The notes under the pieces are model-generated. The model worked only from the letters and a program-made list of their open reading frames with translations. It did no database searches and was not told the origin of the DNA. The translations under genes and the position numbers were made by a program. 64,000 nt of DNA from JAJVID01 sp963743425. Its GTDB lineage: Bacteria; Acidobacteriota; Blastocatellia; RBC074. This document shows positions 37,101 to 44,099 of this stretch, piece after piece. The stretch is taken from NCBI GenBank assembly GCA_963743425.1, contig CAVUPU010000004.1, forward strand, positions 558,001 to 622,000. Direction: 5' to 3'. Position 1 is the stretch's first letter, and every line of letters begins with the position of its first letter.

Positions 37101-37453
37101 CCATCGGGCGCCCATCCCTGGACGGTGTCGTCGGCGGAATGGAACGTCAGTTGTTTCGCCGCGCCGCCATCCGCCGGGACGACGTAGACGTCCAAATTGC
37201 CATTGCGGTCGGACGAGAAGGCGATCCATTGGCCGTCGGGCGAGAAGCGCGGGTAAACGTCGCGGGCGCGATGGACGGTCACTCGTTTGATGTTCTGCCC
37301 GTTCTCGTCCGCGGTCCAGATGTCTCCCAGATAGGTGAAGACAATCCGGCCCTGGTGATAGTGCGGGTAACGCGCGAGCTTGACCTCGCGGCCGAACGCG
37401 GCGAACGACAAGCAGCAGGTGAACAAAAGGGCGAATGCGTATAGTCGTTTCAT
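34148..37453 (-). CDS. Secreted Tricorn-like protease (WD/PD40 propellers, PDZ, S41)
   Basis: 1,101 residues with a signal peptide (LYAFALLFTCCLSFAAFG). Two PD40-type propellers follow, with repeated PRFSPDGQWIAFSSDRNG and PVYSPDGKWIAFISDRSG blades. Then come the tricorn core (FDDAWRTMKYRFYDPEMHGL), a PDZ domain (VKVSAGDYLLAINGKTV) and the S41 protease domain with LVIDQRWNGGGNIEQELL and the nucleophile Ser in NWRSASNAEMFPAG near residue 995. Glycine-rich insertions (GGGFGGGAGGG and a longer one) interrupt the propellers. The start at 37453 follows AAGGAGAGAGCT. It probably degrades peptides in the periplasm. Acidobacterial genomes often carry several copies. Confidence 0.94.
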   Translation of the reverse strand: MKRLYAFALLFTCCLSFAAFGREVKLARYPHYHQGRIVFTYLGDIWTADENGQNIKRVTVHRARDVYPRFSPDGQWIAFSSDRNGNLDVYVVPADGGAAKQLTFHSADDTVQGWAPDGRAVLFASQRGEDFMGKLYTVNVDDQKERGAGSDMGVYGGFSPDGKKLAVNRKTQSYWRKYYRGSYQTDVTVMDIAAKKFTDVTDFEGMDSWPMWGRDGHIYFVSDREGAGLTNIWRVRESGGKAEQVTSFKAGDVRWPAMSADGKVIVFEHDFGLWKLDVASRKAAPIKLDIAAETQENLVETRDFNSLLDDYDLASSGRRIVLSVHGEIFTAPTDEGDLRQITDSPWRDKEPVYSPDGKWIAFISDRSGREEIYVIASDGAGEPQKITDHDTLKLNFSWSPNSKEIAFTASDSKMRKYTLESKQTAELSSSRYGNVSAPVWSPDGKWIAFSKADHTRNTDVYLIPSTGGEERKVTFDSYSDVNPRFSPDGRRVYFVRNEGGGFGGGAGGGQASAQIYYAVLEREDRDPNDPETRPEQPESSDQEGGPRRAGSQQRNQPPREINIDWAGIKRRTRQLTRMPSSAFNYAVTPDSRTIVFVTSELAGTRNAPVIYSIQEDGRRLTRVTAGQGGGDNEGGGPGRGGGGGFGGGIGDLNITRDGRTLYFREGQSVYSVSLSSAGGGAGGGGGFAGLGGSSGGQGGRRRVNFVAKVRIDKPAEWAEMFDDAWRTMKYRFYDPEMHGLNWDAARAKYQPLVSYVGDRQELLNIINEMIGELNASHTGAASGFQGREGSVSTGHLGLDLESDEQAGRYRVAHVYEDGPSDKDWVKVSAGDYLLAINGKTVKAGDNYWPLLNSDNRLNRKLEVTFNNKPTEEGAWRTRIEPISSGNYSQLRYERWVKQRRETVEKLSNGRIGYLHIQSMNQPSLRKFEKEIRENRNKEALVIDQRWNGGGNIEQELLAILVQRQYQVWQPRGTEPSGRPFAGFFGPKVVLQNWRSASNAEMFPAGFKALGLGKTIGTPTVGAVIGTGSYSLIDGSTVRTPGVGVYLADPKRTNMENYGVQPDILVENTPEDNLAGRDRQLETAVQELLKQIGQKGTVVKKE

Positions 37454-37625
37454 AGCTCTCTCCTTAAATCGGTTCGAATCATTGACAGGTTGGCTGATGA
37501 TAAAGACGCAGGCGCTCGTCCGCGGGTTACAAAGGCCGCTCGGCAAGAGTAGCGCAAAGCTGTTATGATCTGGCCGCTTCACACTTGTTGCTCAACATAC
37601 ACGAACAACCACAAGGAGATGAGAG

Positions 37626-37917
37626 ATGAGTTTTGGCGCCTTCGCTCGCCGGTCAGACCGCGCGAATTACCGCGACCAACGGCACGCTGACGTTGACGAT
37701 CGAATTTCTCGTGCTCGAAAAATTCCCCTTTGATCCGTCGGCGCCGATCAAGTGGGATCGCCGGAAGACTGTGCTGGTGAGCAGGGCAGAGGATCGCAGC
37801 CGCACCGCGTGCGTGAAAGACAAGGGCGGATTGGCGTTCGAAGCGTTCGAGGTGATCGGCCTTTTCATGTTTCGGCCAATTCTTTTTAGTTGCAGGTGTG
37901 CAACAAGCCGTGGATAA
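37626..37917 (+). CDS. Small hypothetical protein, start region frameshifted
   Basis: About 97 residues. The plausible start ATG 37626 follows AAGGAG at 7 nt, but the conserved-looking frame (LAGQTARITATNGTLTLTIE, WDRRKTVLVSRAEDRS, KDKGGLAFEAFEVIG) begins at 37633 in a different frame; removing one base in TTTTGGCG would join them. Alternatively translation starts at TTG 37633. The C-terminus changes to low-complexity residues after FMF. No known family recognised; it is compact and beta-rich. The following 296 bp to 38213 have no feature I can support and mark the shift to AT-rich sequence. Confidence 0.5.
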
Positions 37918-38213
37918 TTAGCGCGCACTACTTAGGATAGGGCCGTATAAAGCGAATCAGCCCTCTGAAAGGCCGTTGAGGAAAGGCGTGAAGCGATAGC
38001 GTTCGAATATCGATGGCCACAATATATAGCGGTTACTGCCATTTGATCCGTGCAATAATGTTGCTTTGATGATATATGTTCCACCTAAAAACGTTGCCTA
38101 ATTATTCCTTACGCGAATTCCGAGTGCCCTCCAAAGACGCTAACTGCCAAAAGCGCTTTGGATTGGAAGAATTGAGAGTGAAGAAGACTTTCCGTAACCA
38201 AAGCTGATATCGG

Positions 38214-41200
38214 ATGAAAAACACTAGCTTATGGACCAAAGAATTGGAGTTGCCCAGCTCCTTTCTGAATGAAGCTTACCGAAGCCTCGGGTTTGAAGAC
38301 GGTGTATTACTTGATGCGGTCTCTACCCCTTCCCCTGCGACTGATGAAATCAGGGAATGGTTGGAAAAGGGGGATTGGCTTGCGCTTGCAAAAAAGATCG
38401 GCGCTGAGAAGGTATTCTTTGTCAATGAAGACCCAGTCATTGTCTTTTGCAAAATTCAGAACCCTCAAGACATCAAAGGCTTAATAAACGTTTTCCGTCA
38501 AGCTTGGTGTATGACGAGGCCACGATGTCTGTTTCTCGCTATACCAGGTGAATTGCGTGTTTATGCTCTCAATACGCCTCCTCCGAAAGACATCGGGGAC
38601 TGGGAAAGGATCGAACCACTAGCTATTGCCAAGCGCGTCAATGAAGTGGGTGAAAAGTTGCAGGCCTTCCGGCGTGAGCGTGTAGAGTCCGGTAGGCTTT
38701 TTGCCGATAAGTATTTTGGTGATATCAATGAGCGTGCCGACCGGAGATTGATTCAGGATTTAAAAGCAGTGCGGAAGTCGTTGTTGGTCGATCTTGATCA
38801 ACGCTATGCACATGCTCTGATCGGACGATCTATCTTTGTTCGCTATCTCGAGGATCGGGGCGTTCTTGTACCAACTTACTTCGAACAGGTAGCCAAAGAT
38901 CATCCAGATTGGATGGAACTTCTATCTGAACCACCGCAAAAACCCGCGCTCACCATTGATTGGGGGAAGCGACGGTTTGATCGCGTCCTTCGAAATAAGG
39001 ATTTTACTTACGCGCTTTTCAATCAGCTTGCCGAAGATTTTAACGGAGACATGCTCCCAAGAGATAACGATGAGGAGGAGTCAGTTAATGATAATCACCT
39101 CCATATGCTTCGCGAGTTCCTTCTAGGGGAGGACGACTCTGAGCAATTAAAACTATTCTTTTGGGCATATGATTTCGAGATAATACCGATTGAATTAATT
39201 AGCAGTATATATGAAGAGTTCTATCATCAGAATAATGAAGATGATGATAAAGGAACTCATTATACCCCGAGCGTCTTAGTCGAATATGCCCTATCCAAAG
39301 TGCTGACACCAGATTGCTTGGAGATGAGTCCGAAAATCCTCGATCCTGCCTGTGGCTCCGGGATTTTTCTGGTGGAAGCTTTCAGGCGAATAGTCCGCTT
39401 TAGAGTCCAACAGCAACAAGGACGGATGCCTTCGTCCGACGAACTGCGACAAATTCTTTGTGATCAAATTACCGGCATAGAAATCAATAGGGAGGCTACA
39501 CATGTGGCAGCCTTCAGCCTTTATCTTGCGCTCTTACATTATCAGGAGCCACCTGACATTCTAGCTACTAAGCGGCTACCCAGTTTAATCGATGCAGAGG
39601 GGCAATTAAAAGATGAGCAGCATTACCAGATCCTATTCAATACTAACACGTTTTCTCTGACCATGACTGAAAGGTCAAGGTTAGAAGAAAAGGTAATGAA
39701 TAAAAAAGCGTTTGTTGGCCGTGCAGATGTAGAGCGCCTCCTGGGAACAAGTCAAGTTTTAGGCATAGAGCTACGAAGTGTCGATGTCATTATTGGAAAT
39801 CCGCTTTGGTTTGAGGCAAGCAGCAAGAGAGTGGCGACTGTTGAAGATGTTGAAGCAGATGTTGAAGCAGATGTTGAAGCGGATGGTAATGGAAATTCAC
39901 AGGCCATATTATGGGCTAAGGCCCACAACCGCCCTGTTGGAGATAATAGCTATTCACAATTATTTATATATAGAGCATTATCTTTAGTTAAAGAGACGGG
40001 GGTGATCGGACTACTAGTTCACTCAAGCGTAATCTTTAATCAAAGAAGTACTAGTCAGAAATTCCGTCAAGTATGGTTATCTGAAACAACAATTAAAGAG
40101 GTAGCAAATTTTTCTCAAGTACGAAGATTATTTTTTGACAAATCTGTCGCACCATTTGTGTTTGTCTGCTTTGGGCCTAGGCAGAAGACATCAGTTGACA
40201 CTTACCTTACTTATGAGAGTGCGAGGCTTACCAAAGCAGCGGAGCGGCTACGCTCGGTTGTTCTAACTAATGCGGATCGGCGCATAATACGACAGTCTGA
40301 GTTAGAGCATAAAGACTATTTATGGAAAACATATTGGTTAGGTACTCATAGAGATGCGGCTTTACTGGCCGCCCTAGATTCGGAAGCTCAACTTAAGGAC
40401 TATTTGAAGGATGATGAGCCGGAACCTGGGTACGGATTTCAGTTTGGTCCTAAGCGTCCAAGCTCTACCTTGAGAACTTTAAGACCGCTAAGGAGTAAAG
40501 ATTTACAGTGGTATGGGCCACTAAAGAGAGAATGGTTCGAATCTCCGCCCAAAGGTGTTAAGAGGCAGCCGGATGAAAGGCTATATGAAGGTCAAAGGTT
40601 ATTAGTCGTTAGAGGCATTAAGGCCTCATACGGCGTGTGCGCACGTCTTGAGTATGACGAGTTCTCATTCAGGCATACCATCTATTGCGTTCCTTTACCT
40701 TCTCTTCCGACTTGGCAAGCGAAATTGATTTTAGGGTTATTCTGGTCTGCACTCGGGCGATATAGGCTTTTTATGACCTCTGGGAGCTGGGGCGCATGGT
40801 ACGACCAGACAGTTCCGTCTGATATACTTTCAATGCCGATCAAGATCCCGCGAAAAGAAAATGCTGTTGTCAAGAAAATTGTTTCTGCCGTTGATTCAAT
40901 ACGATCAACTGATTTCCCAGAAATAGATTCACCCGATGATGTTCTATCACCGGACAATATTGCACTTGTAAAATACCTAGAAACACTAAATGAAGCTGTT
41001 TTTGACCTTTTTGAGTTATCTTCTCCTGAGAGAGACTTGGTTCATGATTTCATAGACTACAAATTTGACATATTCAGCAAGGGATCCGATTCGATGGCAC
41101 AGGATAGAATAAGGACAGCCCTCCAGTCATCAACAGGTACGTTTATTGACTTACCACATCAACGTGACCCATCGCATGAATTGGAGGGATATCTTTACGC

Positions 41201-41570
41201 CTTTCTCCAAGTGTGGAATCGCGAGTTAGAGCCAAAAGGTGAGTTTCGCTGGCGAGTGATTCGCCCGGATGATATAGCGATGTTGGGGATCGTATTCACG
41301 ACACAAGAAAAAGGTGCAGCACCTCTCAATATTCCACAAGATGGCGAGGAAGAGTGGGAATGGGTGCTTGAGCGATGTGAGGAGATCCTTCTACAACCTA
41401 TAAGTCAACAGATATACATAAATGCCATAGTTCGCGCTGTCACAGATACTGATATTTTCATTATAAAGCGAGATGAGAGATGGCTCTGGACTCGTAGCGT
41501 TGCCCGCGAGGATGCTGAGGCTACTCTCCTTCAAGCTATGCAAATGCAAGTCGATTCTCGGGGACACTAA
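38214..41570 (+). CDS. Eco57I-like (type IIG/BREX-like) adenine-specific DNA methylase
   Basis: A 1,118-residue protein. An N-terminal accessory domain (to about 300) precedes the N6-adenine methyltransferase core: THYTPSVLVEYALSKVL, motif I DPACGSGIFLVEAFRRIV near residue 377, GIEINREATHVAAFSLYLAL, and motif IV IIGNPLWFEAS near 528, reading NPLW instead of the usual NPPY. A target-recognition region and a C-terminal extension follow. Four VEAD units at about residues 546-561 are encoded by 12-bp repeats. The gene is clearly AT-richer than its neighbours, so it was probably acquired. No obvious N-terminal nuclease motif was found; cleavage may depend on the next gene, whose ATG directly follows this stop. 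Confidence 0.88.
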   Translation: MKNTSLWTKELELPSSFLNEAYRSLGFEDGVLLDAVSTPSPATDEIREWLEKGDWLALAKKIGAEKVFFVNEDPVIVFCKIQNPQDIKGLINVFRQAWCMTRPRCLFLAIPGELRVYALNTPPPKDIGDWERIEPLAIAKRVNEVGEKLQAFRRERVESGRLFADKYFGDINERADRRLIQDLKAVRKSLLVDLDQRYAHALIGRSIFVRYLEDRGVLVPTYFEQVAKDHPDWMELLSEPPQKPALTIDWGKRRFDRVLRNKDFTYALFNQLAEDFNGDMLPRDNDEEESVNDNHLHMLREFLLGEDDSEQLKLFFWAYDFEIIPIELISSIYEEFYHQNNEDDDKGTHYTPSVLVEYALSKVLTPDCLEMSPKILDPACGSGIFLVEAFRRIVRFRVQQQQGRMPSSDELRQILCDQITGIEINREATHVAAFSLYLALLHYQEPPDILATKRLPSLIDAEGQLKDEQHYQILFNTNTFSLTMTERSRLEEKVMNKKAFVGRADVERLLGTSQVLGIELRSVDVIIGNPLWFEASSKRVATVEDVEADVEADVEADGNGNSQAILWAKAHNRPVGDNSYSQLFIYRALSLVKETGVIGLLVHSSVIFNQRSTSQKFRQVWLSETTIKEVANFSQVRRLFFDKSVAPFVFVCFGPRQKTSVDTYLTYESARLTKAAERLRSVVLTNADRRIIRQSELEHKDYLWKTYWLGTHRDAALLAALDSEAQLKDYLKDDEPEPGYGFQFGPKRPSSTLRTLRPLRSKDLQWYGPLKREWFESPPKGVKRQPDERLYEGQRLLVVRGIKASYGVCARLEYDEFSFRHTIYCVPLPSLPTWQAKLILGLFWSALGRYRLFMTSGSWGAWYDQTVPSDILSMPIKIPRKENAVVKKIVSAVDSIRSTDFPEIDSPDDVLSPDNIALVKYLETLNEAVFDLFELSSPERDLVHDFIDYKFDIFSKGSDSMAQDRIRTALQSSTGTFIDLPHQRDPSHELEGYLYAFLQVWNRELEPKGEFRWRVIRPDDIAMLGIVFTTQEKGAAPLNIPQDGEEEWEWVLERCEEILLQPISQQIYINAIVRAVTDTDIFIIKRDERWLWTRSVAREDAEATLLQAMQMQVDSRGH

Positions 41571-42273
41571 ATGAATCAGCCACGTATCTCCCAATTAAGT
41601 AGTTGGAGAAACCATGAAAATAACGTTTTAGACGTACTGCGAGAGGCCTTTATTAATTCTTCAGAGTAGAAGGGTACATTTATCTGAACCGTGGCTAAAC
41701 AGAGAGCTATACTTGTGTCTGCTCGAAGCGAACCGTAAGTTATGGGAGTCAGGGAAAGGAGGATTCGACTATACCCCCACGCCAGAAGGCAAGAATCCAC
41801 CCGATCCAGATGATGGTTACAGGGCTGTACGTGAGAAAAAGATACCTGACTTTTATTGGTCTTTTATTGATCATCTGGAGCCAGACCCCAGACGTAGCGC
41901 TCGATACTTCTACATTGAGTGTAAACGGCTAGGCAAACCGCCGCGGTCAGATTGGGTATTGAACGAGAATTATATAAATCACGGCGTACTACGATTTATT
42001 ACTGAAGAACACGGCTACGCCAAAGGGCAAAGTTCAGCAGCCATGGTAGGCTATGTACAGAGTATGGAGTTTGGCGATATCTTACGTGAGGTAAATGATA
42101 CTGCAACGAAACTTTCTATCCCTGTTCTGACTGCGATGATTGAGGATTGGCGGAAGAAGGGGGCTAATAAACTTGAACACAATTTGGAACGACCATTTCT
42201 TATTTCACCTTTTTATCTAATGCACTTTTGGGTAGATCTGAGAGACTGCGAATTAAGTGACTTCCTAGGGTAG
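41571..42273 (+). CDS. Putative PD-(D/E)XK nuclease partner of the methylase, frameshifted
   Basis: ATG 41571 abuts the methylase stop, so the pair is an operon. The first frame (MNQPRISQLSSWRNHENNVL) ends at 41669; shifting by one base near 41641 joins it to SEPWLNRELYLCLLEANRKL and the long frame to 42273. The whole is about 233 residues. KIPDFYWSF and RYFYIECKRLG give a D-x(n)-E-x-K arrangement typical of PD-(D/E)XK restriction nucleases. No family name is claimed. If the shift is real the nuclease is dead and the methylase is orphaned; if it is an assembly error this is an intact two-gene restriction-modification module. Confidence 0.55.
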
Positions 42274-42277
42274 GGAA

Positions 42278-42466
42278 TTAGCCACCCTCCGCTTTCGCGA
42301 GATAGCTCGCCGTTGACTCGACCGGGTTCACGTCCAGGGAAATTTGCGTAGTTGAAAGGCTCTTGTGCCCGAGATCGCGCTGTATCAGTGGCAGCGGCGC
42401 ATTATTCTTCAAGCCTTCCGTGGCGAAGGAATGCCGAAGCCAGTGCGGTGATGTCGCCCAACTATC
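42278..42466 (-). pseudogene. Tyrosine recombinase C-terminal relic
   Basis: About 60 residues: HWLRHSFATEGLKNNAPLPL, IQRDLGHKSLSTTQISLDVN. These are the H-x-x-R box and second conserved histidine region of XerC/phage-type integrases. The catalytic Tyr expected after STTQI reads Ser (TCC). The fragment starts exactly at the cyoE stop and has no N-terminal part. It marks the boundary of the AT-rich restriction island and suggests integrase-mediated arrival beside cyoE. Confidence 0.8.
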
Positions 42467-43397
42467 TATTCAGCGTCATCAATCCCAACAGTAGCGGCAA
42501 ATAGATCACCGAGACTTTGAGCAGGCGTCGTGACTGTTCGCTGGTCGGTTGTCTTGCTGCGGCGACGCTGGCGTGTAAAAACCACGCGCCCAGGACCCCT
42601 GCGCCCGCCAGATAAATCCAACCGGAAAAGCCCAGAAAGGTCGGCAGCAGGCTCACGGGCACGAGCGCGATCGTGTAGCCGACGATTTGGCGAGCCGTCG
42701 CTTTGCCATTGGGTTCAATCACCGGGAGCATCCGGATGCCGGCGAGGGCGTAATCTTCGCGGTAGATCGTGGCGATCGCGTGGAAATGCGGGAACTGCCA
42801 GAGGAACATTATCCCGAAGAGCGCCGCGGCCTCGACTCCGACTTCGTTGCGCGCCGCCGCCCAGCCGAGCAGCGGAGGCAAAGCTCCGGGGAAGGCGCCG
42901 ATGAACGTGCACCAATGCGTGCGCGTTTTAAGCGGCGTGTAGAGGAATAAGTAGCTCGCCAGCGCGATCAATCCCCAAAAAGCCGTCAGGGGATTGAGAA
43001 ACCACGCGAGGTAGGCTTCGCCGATCAGCGAAACCGCGACGCCGAAAACGAGCGCGCCCCTCGGGGGCAGTTTCCCGGCGGGCAACGGACGTAGTTTCGT
43101 GCGTTGCATCAACGCGTCCAGGTCACGTTCCCAATATTGATTGAGCGCGTTGATGCCGCCCGAAAGCAGCGCTACGCCGAGCGCCGCGTGAAGCAATCGA
43201 ATCCAATCGATTGCTGAAGGGGAACCCAGCGCGAACCCGGCCAGCGCCGACAGGACGACGAGAGACGTGATGCGGGGCTTCGTCAATTCAAAATAGGCCG
43301 CCAAATTCTCGTTGAAGCTCGAGGCTCGCGGCGGAGATTTGACGGCGACTTCCGGCGATGGCGCAGCCGACGGGTCGGTTGCCGTGATGACTTCCAT
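42462..43397 (-). CDS. cyoE: Protoheme IX farnesyltransferase (heme o synthase)
   Basis: A 311-residue UbiA-family prenyltransferase with about nine membrane helices. The first Asp-rich motif is NQYWERDLDALMQRTKLRPL, followed by GEAYLAWFLNP, TRTHWCTFIGAFPGALPPLL and FLWQFPHFHAIATIYREDYA with the second motif. It transfers a farnesyl group to heme b to make heme o for terminal oxidases; no oxidase gene is next to it. The start at 43397 follows GGAAGG; 29 upstream codons belong to the DUF2721 remnant region. The stop overlaps the integrase relic. Confidence 0.96.
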   Translation of the reverse strand: MEVITATDPSAAPSPEVAVKSPPRASSFNENLAAYFELTKPRITSLVVLSALAGFALGSPSAIDWIRLLHAALGVALLSGGINALNQYWERDLDALMQRTKLRPLPAGKLPPRGALVFGVAVSLIGEAYLAWFLNPLTAFWGLIALASYLFLYTPLKTRTHWCTFIGAFPGALPPLLGWAAARNEVGVEAAALFGIMFLWQFPHFHAIATIYREDYALAGIRMLPVIEPNGKATARQIVGYTIALVPVSLLPTFLGFSGWIYLAGAGVLGAWFLHASVAAARQPTSEQSRRLLKVSVIYLPLLLGLMTLNR

Positions 43398-43401
43398 GGA
43401 A

Positions 43402-43626
43402 TTACCTTCCGAATGATGAAGAATGATATTTAATATGATGATGCGGTAAGCGATAAGATAGCAGACGGCTGCGAGCTTTTCCAAATTCTTCGATGGCGCG
43501 GCTCAATTCGCGCACACGATCAACGATGCGCGCCAGCCGTGTCGAGGTTGAAAAAATCAATGTGCCACAAGCCGAGATCAGGACTGCCGGAGTGAACATC
43601 GCTCTTAAAACGCTGAGCGAATTCTG
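43402..43626 (-). pseudogene. DUF2721 membrane protein, truncated
   Basis: The strand encodes NSLSVLRAMFTPAVLISACG and TLIFSTSTRLARIVDRVREL, which is the N-terminal helix and signature of DUF2721 proteins (normally about 130-150 residues). After the SRAIEEFGKARSRLL helix the frame becomes low-complexity and ends at 43402, so the C-terminal membrane helices are missing. There is no ATG before 43599; an upstream start would be non-canonical. It lies between cyoE and the pterin dehydratase gene on the same strand. Confidence 0.6.
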
Positions 43627-43633
43627 AATGGCC

Positions 43634-43912
43634 CTAAACCAGTCCGTTAATCCGCTCGGCGAGCCTGAAATCCTTCTCGGTCAGCCCGCCCACGCTGTGG
43701 GTCATCACGCTCAGCCGGACATTGTTCCAGCCGTGGATCAGAATGTCGGGATGGTGATCCATAGCCTCGGCTTCGCCGGCGACGCGGTTGACGAACTCCA
43801 TCGCGCCTTTGAAGTTCTCGAACTTCAGATCGCGCGTCAGCCAATCGCCTTCCAGCCCCCAATCCGCGAGTCGGGAAAGAGCGTCCTGGATTTGCTCTTC
43901 ATTCAATTTCAT
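43634..43912 (-). CDS. Pterin-4a-carbinolamine dehydratase
   Basis: A 92-residue enzyme, MKLNEEQIQDALSRLADW at the start, with the active-site motif EAMDHHPDILIHGWNNVRLS and THSVGGLTEKDFRLAERIN. It dehydrates 4a-hydroxytetrahydrobiopterin and recycles the pterin cofactor of aromatic amino-acid hydroxylases; no hydroxylase gene is visible here, so the physiological link may be molybdopterin or another pterin route. The start at 43912 matches family length; the frame extends 101 codons upstream without resemblance. Confidence 0.95.
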   Translation of the reverse strand: MKLNEEQIQDALSRLADWGLEGDWLTRDLKFENFKGAMEFVNRVAGEAEAMDHHPDILIHGWNNVRLSVMTHSVGGLTEKDFRLAERINGLV

Positions 43913-44099
43913 CCTTACCCTCCAAACATTCGGTAAGACCAACAACCTATCGGGGTGAATGTTCGCACACGAAATGCGGCTTGCACAACTTGCACAATAT
44001 GATGCGCGTTGTATAGACTGACGCATCATTCGCAGAACTACGAATGCCTCCCTATAGCATACGATATTGAAGACACGGCACAAGGAGACCTTCCATAAT

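Noticed and set aside
36287..37444. 385-codon plus-strand frame
   Set aside because: Antisense to the Tricorn propellers; no recognisable domain.
39846..39884. Tandem 12-bp repeat in the methylase as a regulatory phase-variation tract
   Set aside because: Unit length is a multiple of three, so copy change would not shift the frame; only VEAD number would vary.
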